DNA of 64,000 nt from Streptomyces sp. LHD-70 (GTDB lineage Bacteria > Actinomycetota > Actinomycetes > Streptomycetales > Streptomycetaceae), in the NCBI RefSeq assembly GCF_031157275.1, contig NZ_JAVIFW010000007.1, positions 310,001 through 374,000 on the forward strand. The letters are read 5' to 3'. A model generated the notes under the pieces. The model was not told where the DNA came from, did not search any database, and saw nothing but the letters and a program-made list of their open reading frames with translations. Each line of letters begins with the position of its first letter. Position 1 is the first letter of the stretch. Of this stretch, positions 35,393-43,834 are shown one piece after another. The position numbers and the translations under genes were made by a program.

Positions 35393-36766
35393 ATGACCGC
35401 AAACGCAGAGGGCAGAGCAGAGAACAGAGTGGACGACGCGCCCCTGTCGCGCTTCCACAAGAAACTGGCGCTGTACTCCTCCGGGGGACCGTTCCTCGAC
35501 GGCTACGTCCTGAGCATCATCGGCGTCGCCATGGTGCAGATCACGCCGCAGCTCCACCTGTCCGACTCCGCCCAGGGGTTGATCGGCGCGTCCGCGCTCA
35601 TCGGCATCTTCCTCGGCGCGTTCGTGGGCGGCTGGCTCACCGACAAGTTCGGGCGCCAACTCCTGTACACCATCGACCTGGTGGCCATCATCGTCTGTTC
35701 CGTCGCGCAGTTCTGGGCGACGGACCCGGTGTGGCTGTTCGTCCTGCGTCTGCTGATCGGCATGGCGGTCGGCGCGGACTACCCGATCGCGACCTCGCTG
35801 CTCGCCGAGTTCACGCCGCGCCGCTACCGCGGCCCGCTCCTCGGCGGCCTGGTCGTCATGTGGTTCGTCGGCGCGGCCACCGCGTACATCGTCGGTGAAG
35901 TCCTGCTGTCCTTCGGCGGCGACGACGCCTGGCGGTGGATGCTCGCCAGTGCCACGCTGCCCGCCACGGTCATCGTGCTGCTGCGCCACGGCACGCCTGA
36001 GTCCCCGCGCTGGCTGGCGAACAAGGGCCGCACCGACGAGGCCGAGGCCGTCCTGAAGAAGGTCTACGGACCCGAGGCGACGATCCATGACCTGCCGGCC
36101 GAGGAGCGCGAGAACGTCGACCTCAAGGCGATCCTGCGCTCGGGCTACGGCGGACGCATGCTCTACATCACCGTCTTCTGGACCTGTTCCATCGTTCCGC
36201 TCTTCGCCATCTACGCGTTCGGCCCGAGGATCCTCGACGCGCTCCACCTCGAAGGCGGACTCGCCAACATCGGCGAAGCCTTGATCACCGTCATGTTCCT
36301 CATCGGCTGTGTGATCGCACTGTTCTGCGTGAACCGCATGGGCCGTCGCCCGCTGGTCATCCACAGCTTCATCTGGTCCGGCGTGGCCCTGCTGCTGCTC
36401 GGCATCTTCCCTGACGCCCCGTCGAACGTGATCATGACGCTCTTCGCCCTGTACGCGCTGATCATCGGCGGCACCCAGATCCTGCAGTGGGTCTACCCGA
36501 ACGAACTGTTCCCGACCGAGGTGCGCGGCTCGGCCGTGGGCCTGGCCTCGTCCGCGAGCCGTATCGGTGCCGCCGTCGGCACGTATCTCGTCCCCGTGGC
36601 ACTGACCGCCTGGGGCATCGGCGGCACCATGATCGCCGCCGCGGCCATCAGCCTCATCGGCGCCGTCGTCTCCGTCCTGTGGGCGCCCGAGACCCGCGGC
36701 ATGTCCCTCGACGAGGCCGCAGCCCTGCCCGGCCAGTCCACGCCGCAGGAAGGCCTCCGGGTCTGA
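35393..36766 (+). CDS. MFS sugar-porter-type transporter (copy B)
   Basis: 457 residues from ATG 35393. Paralogue of 28911-30287: SGGPFLDGYVLSIIGVAM, DKFGRQ, GADYPIATSLLAEF and GTPESPRW. Twelve membrane segments. First gene of the + strand catabolic operon and divergent from regulator B. Likely importer of the substrate degraded by the downstream enzymes; the substrate is inferred only from context (N-methylated proline or a related compound). Confidence 0.88.
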   Translation: MTANAEGRAENRVDDAPLSRFHKKLALYSSGGPFLDGYVLSIIGVAMVQITPQLHLSDSAQGLIGASALIGIFLGAFVGGWLTDKFGRQLLYTIDLVAIIVCSVAQFWATDPVWLFVLRLLIGMAVGADYPIATSLLAEFTPRRYRGPLLGGLVVMWFVGAATAYIVGEVLLSFGGDDAWRWMLASATLPATVIVLLRHGTPESPRWLANKGRTDEAEAVLKKVYGPEATIHDLPAEERENVDLKAILRSGYGGRMLYITVFWTCSIVPLFAIYAFGPRILDALHLEGGLANIGEALITVMFLIGCVIALFCVNRMGRRPLVIHSFIWSGVALLLLGIFPDAPSNVIMTLFALYALIIGGTQILQWVYPNELFPTEVRGSAVGLASSASRIGAAVGTYLVPVALTAWGIGGTMIAAAAISLIGAVVSVLWAPETRGMSLDEAAALPGQSTPQEGLRV

Positions 36767-36847
36767 CCGGTCGGCATTTCTGACGGCCAACTCACCCTTC
36801 TCGTACGGCAGTTGCTGCCCGCGGTTGGAAAGAAGAGAGGTATAGCG

Positions 36848-38227
36848 ATGAAAGATGTGGTCATCGTCGGCGGTGGCATCGCAGGGCTGTCGGCCGCGTG
36901 GCGGCTGCGGCACTGGGACACCCTGCTCCTGGAGTCCGAGAGCCGGGTCGGCGGCCGTATCCGCTCCGAGCGGCGCGGACCGTACTTCCTCAACTGGGGC
37001 GGTCACGTCTACGCGGGCGGCAACTCCGCGACCGGCTGGCTCCTGAACAACACCGGCGTCGAGGCGACCGACGTGCCCGGCTCCCTGTCCGGCCTCTCGA
37101 TGAACGGCAGGACGATCATCAAGGGCCGCGTCGAGACCTACCCGTTCCGCATCCCGATGCCGCTGCAGGCCCGCCTCGGCATGGTGAAGACCGGCGCCAA
37201 GGTCGCGCTGCAAGTGGCCCGTTACGCCCGCATCGTCGGGCAACGCAAGGGCGAGAGCGCCGCCGAGCGACAGCAGCGGATCTACGACTTCCTCAACGAC
37301 CGCTCCTTCAAGGACTTCATCGGCGACGTCCCGGCCGACACCCAGGCCCTGTTCGAGCCGACCGTCACCCGGTCCGCCGCCGACATCGACCAACTCTCCG
37401 CCGGTGCGGGCGTCGGCTACTTCAGCCTGGTCTGGGGCATCGGCGGCGGCCTCACCCAGTCCATCGTCGGCGGCCCCTCCACCATCACCGAGTCCATCGC
37501 CGCCTCCCTCGGGGACCGGCTGCGCCTCGACGCCCATGTCGACGAGATCGTGCACAAGAAGCACTCGGTGGTGGTCCGCTACCGCGAGAACGGCGTCGAG
37601 CAGGAAGTCGAGGCCCGCACCGTCGTCCTGGCCACCCCCGCGACGGTCGCGCACCGCGTCGCCGTCGACCTGGACCCGGACATCCGCGACGCCCTCGCAC
37701 AGGTGGTCTACGGCCCCTACGTCAGCGCCGCGTTCCTCTCCAACGAAACCGGCCGCCAGCAGTGGGACGACGCGTACGCCATCGCCACCCCCAAACGCTC
37801 CTTCAACGTGGCCCTCAACATGTCGAACATCGTCCGCGGCCACGAACGCCAACGCCAGCCCGGCTCCAGCCTGATGACCTTCTCCCCCGGCTCCCTCGCC
37901 CGCACCCTGCTCGAACACGACGACGACACCATCCGCCGCATCTACCTCGACGACCTCGACCAGGTCCTTCCCGGCTTCGCCGAGAACGTCGTCGAGGCCG
38001 AGGTCCAACGCTTCCCCACCGGCGCCCCCTACTGCTTCCCCGGCCGCGCGAAGCTGCAGCCCGCGCTCACCCGCCGCGGCGGCCGCGTGTTCCTCGCCGG
38101 TGACTACCTCGGCACCCTCTACACCGAAACCGCCATCTCCTCCGGCCTGTCCGCCGCACACGAGGCCCGCAGCATCCTCGCCACCGACCGGCAGACCACC
38201 CGCCGCACCCTCACCGACACCCACTGA
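36848..38227 (+). CDS. FAD-dependent amine oxidase/protoporphyrinogen-oxidase-like protein
   Basis: 459 residues from ATG 36848 with AGAGG upstream. The N-terminal FAD motif VVIVGGGIAGLSAAWRL runs into ESESRVGGRIRSE, the monoamine-oxidase/phytoene-desaturase fold, and the C-terminus has FLAGDYLGTLYTETAISSG. It probably oxidises a C-N or ring bond of an amine. It lies between MFS copy B and a DapA-like gene; a second amine oxidase ends the same operon. Confidence 0.8.
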   Translation: MKDVVIVGGGIAGLSAAWRLRHWDTLLLESESRVGGRIRSERRGPYFLNWGGHVYAGGNSATGWLLNNTGVEATDVPGSLSGLSMNGRTIIKGRVETYPFRIPMPLQARLGMVKTGAKVALQVARYARIVGQRKGESAAERQQRIYDFLNDRSFKDFIGDVPADTQALFEPTVTRSAADIDQLSAGAGVGYFSLVWGIGGGLTQSIVGGPSTITESIAASLGDRLRLDAHVDEIVHKKHSVVVRYRENGVEQEVEARTVVLATPATVAHRVAVDLDPDIRDALAQVVYGPYVSAAFLSNETGRQQWDDAYAIATPKRSFNVALNMSNIVRGHERQRQPGSSLMTFSPGSLARTLLEHDDDTIRRIYLDDLDQVLPGFAENVVEAEVQRFPTGAPYCFPGRAKLQPALTRRGGRVFLAGDYLGTLYTETAISSGLSAAHEARSILATDRQTTRRTLTDTH

Positions 38228-38265
38228 CCTCCCCTCAATTCCCTTACGTATCAAGGAGTTTGACC

Positions 38266-39165
38266 ATGACCGATCAGCTGACCGGAATCCTCACCGCACT
38301 CGCCACCCCCTTCACACCGGACGGTGCAATCGACGAGAAGCTGCTGCGCCGCCTCGTCGACCGGAGCGTGGACGGCGGTGTCGACGGCGTCGTCGCCTGC
38401 GGCTCCACCGGCGAGTTCGCCGCCATGACCGGCGACGAGCGGCGCCTGCTCGTCGAGACCGTCATCGACCAGAGCGCGGGCCGCGTCCCCGTCATCGCCC
38501 AGACCGGCGCCGTGAGCACCCGCGAGGCCGTCGCCCTCTCCCAGCACGCCGAGGCGGCGGGCGCTGACGTCCTGATGGTCGTCACCCCGTACTACGAGCC
38601 CTTGACCATGGACGAGACGCTGCACTACCTGGCCACCGTCGCCGACTCCGTGCAGATCCCGGTCATGCTCTACAACCTCCCCGGCGCCACCGGCGTCAAC
38701 CTCGACCCCGACACCGTCGGCGCACTCGCCCACAAGCACCCGAACATCAAATACATCAAGGACACCACCGGCGACATGTCCCAGGCCGGCAAGCTCATCC
38801 ACCACCACAGCGACGTCATCTCCACCTTCATCGGCTGGGACGCCCTGCTACTCGCCGCCGTCGCCGAGGGCGCGGCCGGCGTGATGGCCGGCACCGCCAA
38901 CGTCATGCCCGCCCAACTCGTCGCCGTCCACCGGGCGTTGCTCGCCGGAGACCTCGCCGGGGCGCGCAAGCAGTGGGACCGGATCTACCCCCTCATGGAC
39001 ACCCTCATGTCCGCCCCGTTCATCCCCGCCGTCAAGGCCGCCCTGGAGGAGATCGGCCTGCCCGTCGGCGGCCCCCGCGAACCGATGCTGCCCGTGAACA
39101 CCGAGACCCGTACGCGGATCGCGGCCGCCCTCAACGCCCTGCCCGAGCTGACCAACGCCCAGTGA
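38266..39165 (+). CDS. DapA-family lyase (HypD-like Pyr4H2C deaminase)
   Basis: 299 residues from ATG 38266, with AAGGAG 7 nt upstream. The DHDPS fold is clear: GSTGEFAAMT, Tyr136 in LYNLPG and Schiff-base Lys165 in YIKDTTGD. In hydroxyproline catabolism a DapA homologue (HypD) deaminates pyrroline-4-hydroxy-2-carboxylate to alpha-ketoglutarate semialdehyde. An aldehyde dehydrogenase gene follows directly, and the epimerase and D-oxidoreductase are in the divergent operon, so this assignment is favoured. Other DapA-type lyase or aldolase reactions remain possible. Confidence 0.82.
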   Translation: MTDQLTGILTALATPFTPDGAIDEKLLRRLVDRSVDGGVDGVVACGSTGEFAAMTGDERRLLVETVIDQSAGRVPVIAQTGAVSTREAVALSQHAEAAGADVLMVVTPYYEPLTMDETLHYLATVADSVQIPVMLYNLPGATGVNLDPDTVGALAHKHPNIKYIKDTTGDMSQAGKLIHHHSDVISTFIGWDALLLAAVAEGAAGVMAGTANVMPAQLVAVHRALLAGDLAGARKQWDRIYPLMDTLMSAPFIPAVKAALEEIGLPVGGPREPMLPVNTETRTRIAAALNALPELTNAQ

Positions 39166-39241
39166 TCTGCGGGTCCCCGCCCGCACAGCCGTAGATCGGC
39201 TCCACGCTCAACCGGAATGCACCGTAAGGGAGTTACCACTC

Positions 39242-40732
39242 ATGACCGCGACCGTCCACCGCGCCGCCGACGCCGCTCCTCTCGCGGAGGGGAAGGACCT
39301 GCCGCCCTCCCTCCACTTCATCGGAGGCGCCTTTGTCGACACCGCGGCCGAGCGATTCACCGAGGTGATCGACCCGTCCTCGGAAGACGTCATCGCCCGC
39401 GTGCCCGAGGGGAACCGTGAGGACGTCGACCGCGCCGTCGCGGCTGCCGTAGGTGCCAAGGAGGAGTGGGCGCGGCTCGTACCCAAGGAGAGGTCGGAGG
39501 TGCTGCACGCGATCGCCGACCGGCTCGCCGAGCACACCGACGTACTGGTCCGCCTCGAGGCGGCGAACACCGGGAAGCCGCTGTCGGTGGCGCGGGACGA
39601 CGTCGACGGCACGATCGACACGTTCCGCTTCATCGCAGGCGCCCTGCGCGCGACCACGTCCATGGCCGCCGGGGACTACGTCGAGGACCACCTCTCGGTG
39701 ATCCTGCGCGAGCCGCTGGGCGTCGTCGGCTTGGTCACGCCGTGGAACTACCCGCTGATGATGGCCGCCTGGAAGATCGCGCCGACGCTCGGCGCCGGGA
39801 ACACCCTGGTGATCAAGCCGTCCGAGCAGACACCGCTCACCACCCTCAAGTTCGCCGAACTCGTCGCCGACCTGCTGCCGCCGGGTGTGGTGAACGTGGT
39901 GACGGGCGACGGTCCGGTGGTCGGTGCCCGGCTCGCCGAGCACCCGGACATCGCGATGATCGCCCTGACCGGCTCGGTCGGCAGCGGCCGCGCCGTGGCC
40001 CGTACAGCCGCAGAGTCCCTCAAGCGGGTCCACCTCGAACTCGGCGGCAAGGCACCGGTCGTCATCTTCGAGGACGCCGATCTGGAGGCCGCCGCGGTGG
40101 CACTGCGGACGGCGGGCTACTGGAACTCGGGCCAGGAATGCGGGGCCGCCTGCCGCGTCCTGGTCCATGCCTCCGTGGCCGACCGGTTCACCGAGGAACT
40201 CGTCCGCGAGGTGGGCAAGCTGATCGTCGGCGATCCGCGCGCGGGCGAGCACGTCGACATCGGTCCGCTCGTCTCCAAGGCACACTTCGACCGGGTTCGC
40301 GGCTACCTCGGCCGGGCGCGCAGCCAAGGTGTCCGGGCCGCGATCGGTGGCAGCTCCCTGGACGGCCCCGGCTACTTCGTCGCGCCCACCGTCCTGGTCG
40401 ACGTGCCCGAGGGCGCCGAGATCGCCCGCGAGGAGGTCTTCGGCCCCGTCGTCACCGTCGAGACGTTCACCGACGAGAACGAGGCGATCCGCCGCGCCAA
40501 CGACGTCCCCTTCGGCCTTTCGGCCTCCGTATGGACCGAGAACGCCCGCCGCAGCCACGCCGTCGCCGCCCGACTGGACGCCGGGACCGTCTGGGTCAAC
40601 TCCCATCTCGTCCTGGCCAACGAGGTTCCCTGGGGCGGCTTCAAGGGCTCGGGCTACGGCCGCGACCTGTCCCTGTACGCCCTCGACGACTACTCCCGTA
40701 CCAAGCACGTGATGCACCACCACGGGCGTTGA
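39242..40732 (+). CDS. Aldehyde dehydrogenase (alpha-KGSA or betaine-aldehyde type)
   Basis: 496 residues, ATG 39242 with GGGAG upstream. Catalytic Cys300 in NSGQECGAACR, Glu266 in LELGGKAP and VTPWNYPLMM are intact. It resembles betaine-aldehyde dehydrogenases. Directly after the HypD-like gene it could oxidise alpha-ketoglutarate semialdehyde to 2-oxoglutarate (HypH role). Both readings fit the locus. Confidence 0.88.
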   Translation: MTATVHRAADAAPLAEGKDLPPSLHFIGGAFVDTAAERFTEVIDPSSEDVIARVPEGNREDVDRAVAAAVGAKEEWARLVPKERSEVLHAIADRLAEHTDVLVRLEAANTGKPLSVARDDVDGTIDTFRFIAGALRATTSMAAGDYVEDHLSVILREPLGVVGLVTPWNYPLMMAAWKIAPTLGAGNTLVIKPSEQTPLTTLKFAELVADLLPPGVVNVVTGDGPVVGARLAEHPDIAMIALTGSVGSGRAVARTAAESLKRVHLELGGKAPVVIFEDADLEAAAVALRTAGYWNSGQECGAACRVLVHASVADRFTEELVREVGKLIVGDPRAGEHVDIGPLVSKAHFDRVRGYLGRARSQGVRAAIGGSSLDGPGYFVAPTVLVDVPEGAEIAREEVFGPVVTVETFTDENEAIRRANDVPFGLSASVWTENARRSHAVAARLDAGTVWVNSHLVLANEVPWGGFKGSGYGRDLSLYALDDYSRTKHVMHHHGR

Positions 40733-40761
40733 GCTCGTACCGCCTGACGAAGGAGTCCGCA

Positions 40762-40797
40762 GTGAAGACTCAACTGCACCGTGGAGGTGTCCGGTGA
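40762..40797 (+). CDS. 11-codon leader ORF coupled to the N-demethylase
   Basis: GTG at 40762 preceded by AAGGAG at about 40750-40755, then MKTQLHRGGVR and a TGA that overlaps the GTG start of the next gene (GTGA). The GGAGG that serves the next gene is inside this mini-ORF. It may be a coupling or leader peptide, or a chance frame; the spacing argues for translation. Confidence 0.4.
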   Translation: MKTQLHRGGVR

Positions 40798-42830
40798 CCG
40801 GCAACGACGACCCCCTGATGAGTTCGTTCGTTCTCAAGAACCTGACGCTGCGCAACCGGATCGTCAGCACGTCGCACGAGCCGGCGTACAGCGAGGACGG
40901 CCTGCCCAAGGACCGTTACCGCGCCTACCACGTCGAGAAGGCCCGCGGCGGCGTCGGACTGACCATGATCGGCGGCAGTGCGCTCGTCAGCCGGGACAGC
41001 GCACCCGCGTTCGGGAATCTGCAGCTCTGGAAGGACGAGTCCGAGCCCTGGCTGCGCCGCCTCGCCGATGAGGTGCACGAGCAGGGCGCGGCCGTGATGA
41101 CCCAGCTCACCCACCTCGGCCACCGCACCAGCAACTACACCGACAACTGGCTCCCGGCGATCTCCGCGAGCGACGTCCGCGAGCCCGCCCACCGCGCCTT
41201 CGCCAAGGCCGCCGAGCAGTGGGACCTCGACCGGGTGCTGCAGGACTTCGTCGACGTCGCACAGCGCTGCAGGTCGGCGGGGCTCGACGGCATCGAGGTC
41301 ATGGTGTGGGGCCACCTCCTCGACGCGTTCTGGACGCCGTTCTGGAACCACCGCGACGACGAGTACGGCGGCTCGTACGAGAACCGGATGCGGTACCCGC
41401 TCCAGGTCATCCGCGCTGTACGGGAAGCGGTCGGGCCGGACTTCGCGATCGGGGCGCGCATGACGTTCGACGAGGAGCGCGAGGGCGGCCTGGAGACGGG
41501 CGAGGCGCTGCGCATCGCGGAGGACATCACCGAGGCCGGGATCGACTTCATCAGCCTGATCAAGGGGTCGATCGGCACCGACGCCGACCTGGCCCGCACC
41601 ATTCCACCGATGTCCACGCCGGCCTCTCCGCATCTGGAGTTCGCGGGGCAGATAAAGCAGAAGCTGTCGGTACCCGTCATGCACGCGGGTCGGATCAGCG
41701 ATGTCGCGACCGCGCGGTACGCGATCGCGGAAGGTCTGCTCGACCTGGTGGGCATGACCCGGGCGTTGATGGCCGATCCCGAGCTGCCCCACAAGGTCGG
41801 GGACGGCCGCACCGACCAGATCCGACCATGCGTCGGCGCCAACATGTGCATCGACGGCATCTACCAGTCCGGCGCCGCGTACTGCATGCACAACCCGTCC
41901 ACCGGGCGGGAGTTGGAGGTGCCGCACCGCATCGAGCCGGTCGGCGCGGGCAAGCGTGTGGCGGTCGTCGGCGCCGGACCCGCCGGTCTGGAGGCGGCCC
42001 GCGTCCTCGCAGAGCGCGGCCACCGGGTCGAGTTGTTCGAGGCGGGCGACAAGGTGGGCGGCCAGCTGCTCCTGGCGTCGAAGGCCCCGCGCCGACGCGA
42101 CCTGCGCGGCATCATCGACTGGCGCACCGACGAACTGGCCCGCCTGGGCGTGCCGGTGCACCTCCACACGTACGTCGAGGGTGCGGCGCTCCTCGGCGAG
42201 GCCTGGGACGTAGTGGTCGTCGCGACCGGCGGCACCCCCGCGGCCCCGCCGATCCCGGGCGCCGGCCTGGTCCATGACACCTGGGACGTCCTCGCGGGGG
42301 TGCGCCGGCCGCGTGGACACGTCCTGGTCTACGACGACCACGGAGGCAACCAGGCGCTCGACGCGGTGGAGGCCCTCGTACGGTCGGGCGCCACCGTCGA
42401 ACTCGTCACGCCCGAGCGAACGTTGTCCCCCGACGTCGGCTCGCTCACGGCATCCGGATACATCAACTCCCTTGCCGAGAACGGCGTCACGACCACGGTC
42501 ACGCGCCGCCTGCACTCGGTCACGCGGACCCCGCGGGGCCTGGAGGCGGAGTTCGGCGTGGACGGTTTCGACTTCCGTGAGCGCCGGACGTTCGACGCCG
42601 TCGTGGCAGAGATGGGCACCGACCCGGTCCAGGAGCTCTACGACGAACTACTCGGCTCCTCGACCAACTCCGGCGCTGTCGACCTGAACGCACTCCTGGC
42701 ACGCGAGCCCCAGACCCTCGTACGCAACGTACACGGCACGTTCCAGCTGTTCCGCATCGGAGACGCCGTGGCGAGCCGCAACGTGCACGCCGCGATGCTG
42801 GACGCGGCCCGCCTCTGCCGAACGATCTGA
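40794..42830 (+). CDS. TMADH/DgcA-like N-demethylating flavoprotein (copy 2)
   Basis: 678 residues from GTG 40794 with GGAGG upstream. Same two-part layout as 22190-24229: FMN barrel starting FVLKNLTLRNRIVSTSHEP, then VAVVGAGPAGLEAARVLAER near residue 385. Cys346, Cys352 and Cys364 are kept, and the second cluster cysteine is Ala349, exactly as in copy 1. A second N-methyl demethylase in the opposite operon suggests two substrates, for example a cyclic and a hydroxylated N-methylproline. Inference from family and context. Confidence 0.85.
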   Translation: MTGNDDPLMSSFVLKNLTLRNRIVSTSHEPAYSEDGLPKDRYRAYHVEKARGGVGLTMIGGSALVSRDSAPAFGNLQLWKDESEPWLRRLADEVHEQGAAVMTQLTHLGHRTSNYTDNWLPAISASDVREPAHRAFAKAAEQWDLDRVLQDFVDVAQRCRSAGLDGIEVMVWGHLLDAFWTPFWNHRDDEYGGSYENRMRYPLQVIRAVREAVGPDFAIGARMTFDEEREGGLETGEALRIAEDITEAGIDFISLIKGSIGTDADLARTIPPMSTPASPHLEFAGQIKQKLSVPVMHAGRISDVATARYAIAEGLLDLVGMTRALMADPELPHKVGDGRTDQIRPCVGANMCIDGIYQSGAAYCMHNPSTGRELEVPHRIEPVGAGKRVAVVGAGPAGLEAARVLAERGHRVELFEAGDKVGGQLLLASKAPRRRDLRGIIDWRTDELARLGVPVHLHTYVEGAALLGEAWDVVVVATGGTPAAPPIPGAGLVHDTWDVLAGVRRPRGHVLVYDDHGGNQALDAVEALVRSGATVELVTPERTLSPDVGSLTASGYINSLAENGVTTTVTRRLHSVTRTPRGLEAEFGVDGFDFRERRTFDAVVAEMGTDPVQELYDELLGSSTNSGAVDLNALLAREPQTLVRNVHGTFQLFRIGDAVASRNVHAAMLDAARLCRTI

Positions 42831-42839
42831 CGGGCCGAC

Positions 42840-43820
42840 ATGACCACAACTGTCACTCACGACGAACTTGTCGCGCTCTGCACGCGGGCCCTGCGGGCGG
42901 CGGGCGAGGAGGCCGAGGCCGCCGGGGTGCTGGCGCGGGCCGTCGTCGACGCCGAGCAGGCGGGCAACCGGGCCGTCGGCGTCACGCATCTCTTCGACTA
43001 CCTGGATGCGTACCGCGACGGCCGCATCATCCCCGGCGCCGTGCCGGAGGTGACCCGCGCGGCGCCGTCCTGCCTGGTCGCCGACGCGCACCACGGGCTG
43101 GCGCAGGTCGCGTTCGAGGCGGCGGCCCCAAACCTGTTCGCGGCCGTCGAGACGAGCGGTGTCGCCGCCCTGTGGATCCGGCGCTCGTACACCTGCGGCG
43201 AACTCGGCCACTACGCCCGCCGGGCCGCCGAACACGGCCTCGCCGCCGTGGCCTGCGCCAACAGCCCGGCCCTCATGTCGCTCGGCGGCTCCGGCTCCGC
43301 CGTGCTCGGCACGAACCCGCTCGCCTACGCCTTTCCCCGCTCCGGCGAACCCCCGCTGGTCATCGACCAGGCGTCCTCGCAGACCGCATACGTCAACCTG
43401 AAGCAGGCGGCCAAGGCCGGTGAACCGATCCCCGCCGGATGGGCTGTGGGCTCCGACGGTACGGAGACCACCGATGCGGCGGCCGCCGTGGCCGGGGCGC
43501 TGCTCCCGTTCGGCGGGCACCGCGGCGGGAACATCGCCCTCCTCGTGGAACTCCTCGCGACGCTCGCAGGGGGCTCGTTCTCCCTGGACGCACCGCCCTT
43601 CGACGGCGGCACCCGGCCACCAGGCATCGGCGTCTTCATCCTGTGCCTCAACCCCGCGGCGTTCACCGGCGCGCCCGACCGTGCCGCCGCGCATCTCCGC
43701 AGGCTGCGCGACGAGCACGCCGTACACCTGCCCGCACTCGAAAGCCCCGCCCCGTCAGCCGTGATCGGCCTTGCCCCTGAGACGGCCCGCCGGCTGCGCA
43801 CCGCGGCCGACGCCCAGTGA
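42840..43820 (+). CDS. Ldh2-family reductase (pyrroline-2-carboxylate reductase-like)
   Basis: 326 residues. Malate/L-lactate-dehydrogenase (Ldh2, DpkA) fold with LGTNPLAYAFPRSGEPPLVID, LPFGGHRGGNIALLVELLA and a short C-terminus. Members reduce pyrroline-2-carboxylate or piperideine-2-carboxylate to L-proline or L-pipecolate with NAD(P)H. Starting 9 nt after a demethylase and followed by an amine oxidase, it could close an imine-to-proline loop. Malate or ureidoglycolate activity is less likely here. Confidence 0.8.
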   Translation: MTTTVTHDELVALCTRALRAAGEEAEAAGVLARAVVDAEQAGNRAVGVTHLFDYLDAYRDGRIIPGAVPEVTRAAPSCLVADAHHGLAQVAFEAAAPNLFAAVETSGVAALWIRRSYTCGELGHYARRAAEHGLAAVACANSPALMSLGGSGSAVLGTNPLAYAFPRSGEPPLVIDQASSQTAYVNLKQAAKAGEPIPAGWAVGSDGTETTDAAAAVAGALLPFGGHRGGNIALLVELLATLAGGSFSLDAPPFDGGTRPPGIGVFILCLNPAAFTGAPDRAAAHLRRLRDEHAVHLPALESPAPSAVIGLAPETARRLRTAADAQ

Positions 43821-43834
43821 AAGGAGTCCGCCGC

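Noticed and set aside
35231..38254. A very long open frame (1007 codons) on the - strand opposite the MFS and amine oxidase genes.
   Set aside because: Low-complexity Gly/Asp/Arg-rich antisense frame typical of GC-rich codon bias; the + strand genes have clear family motifs.
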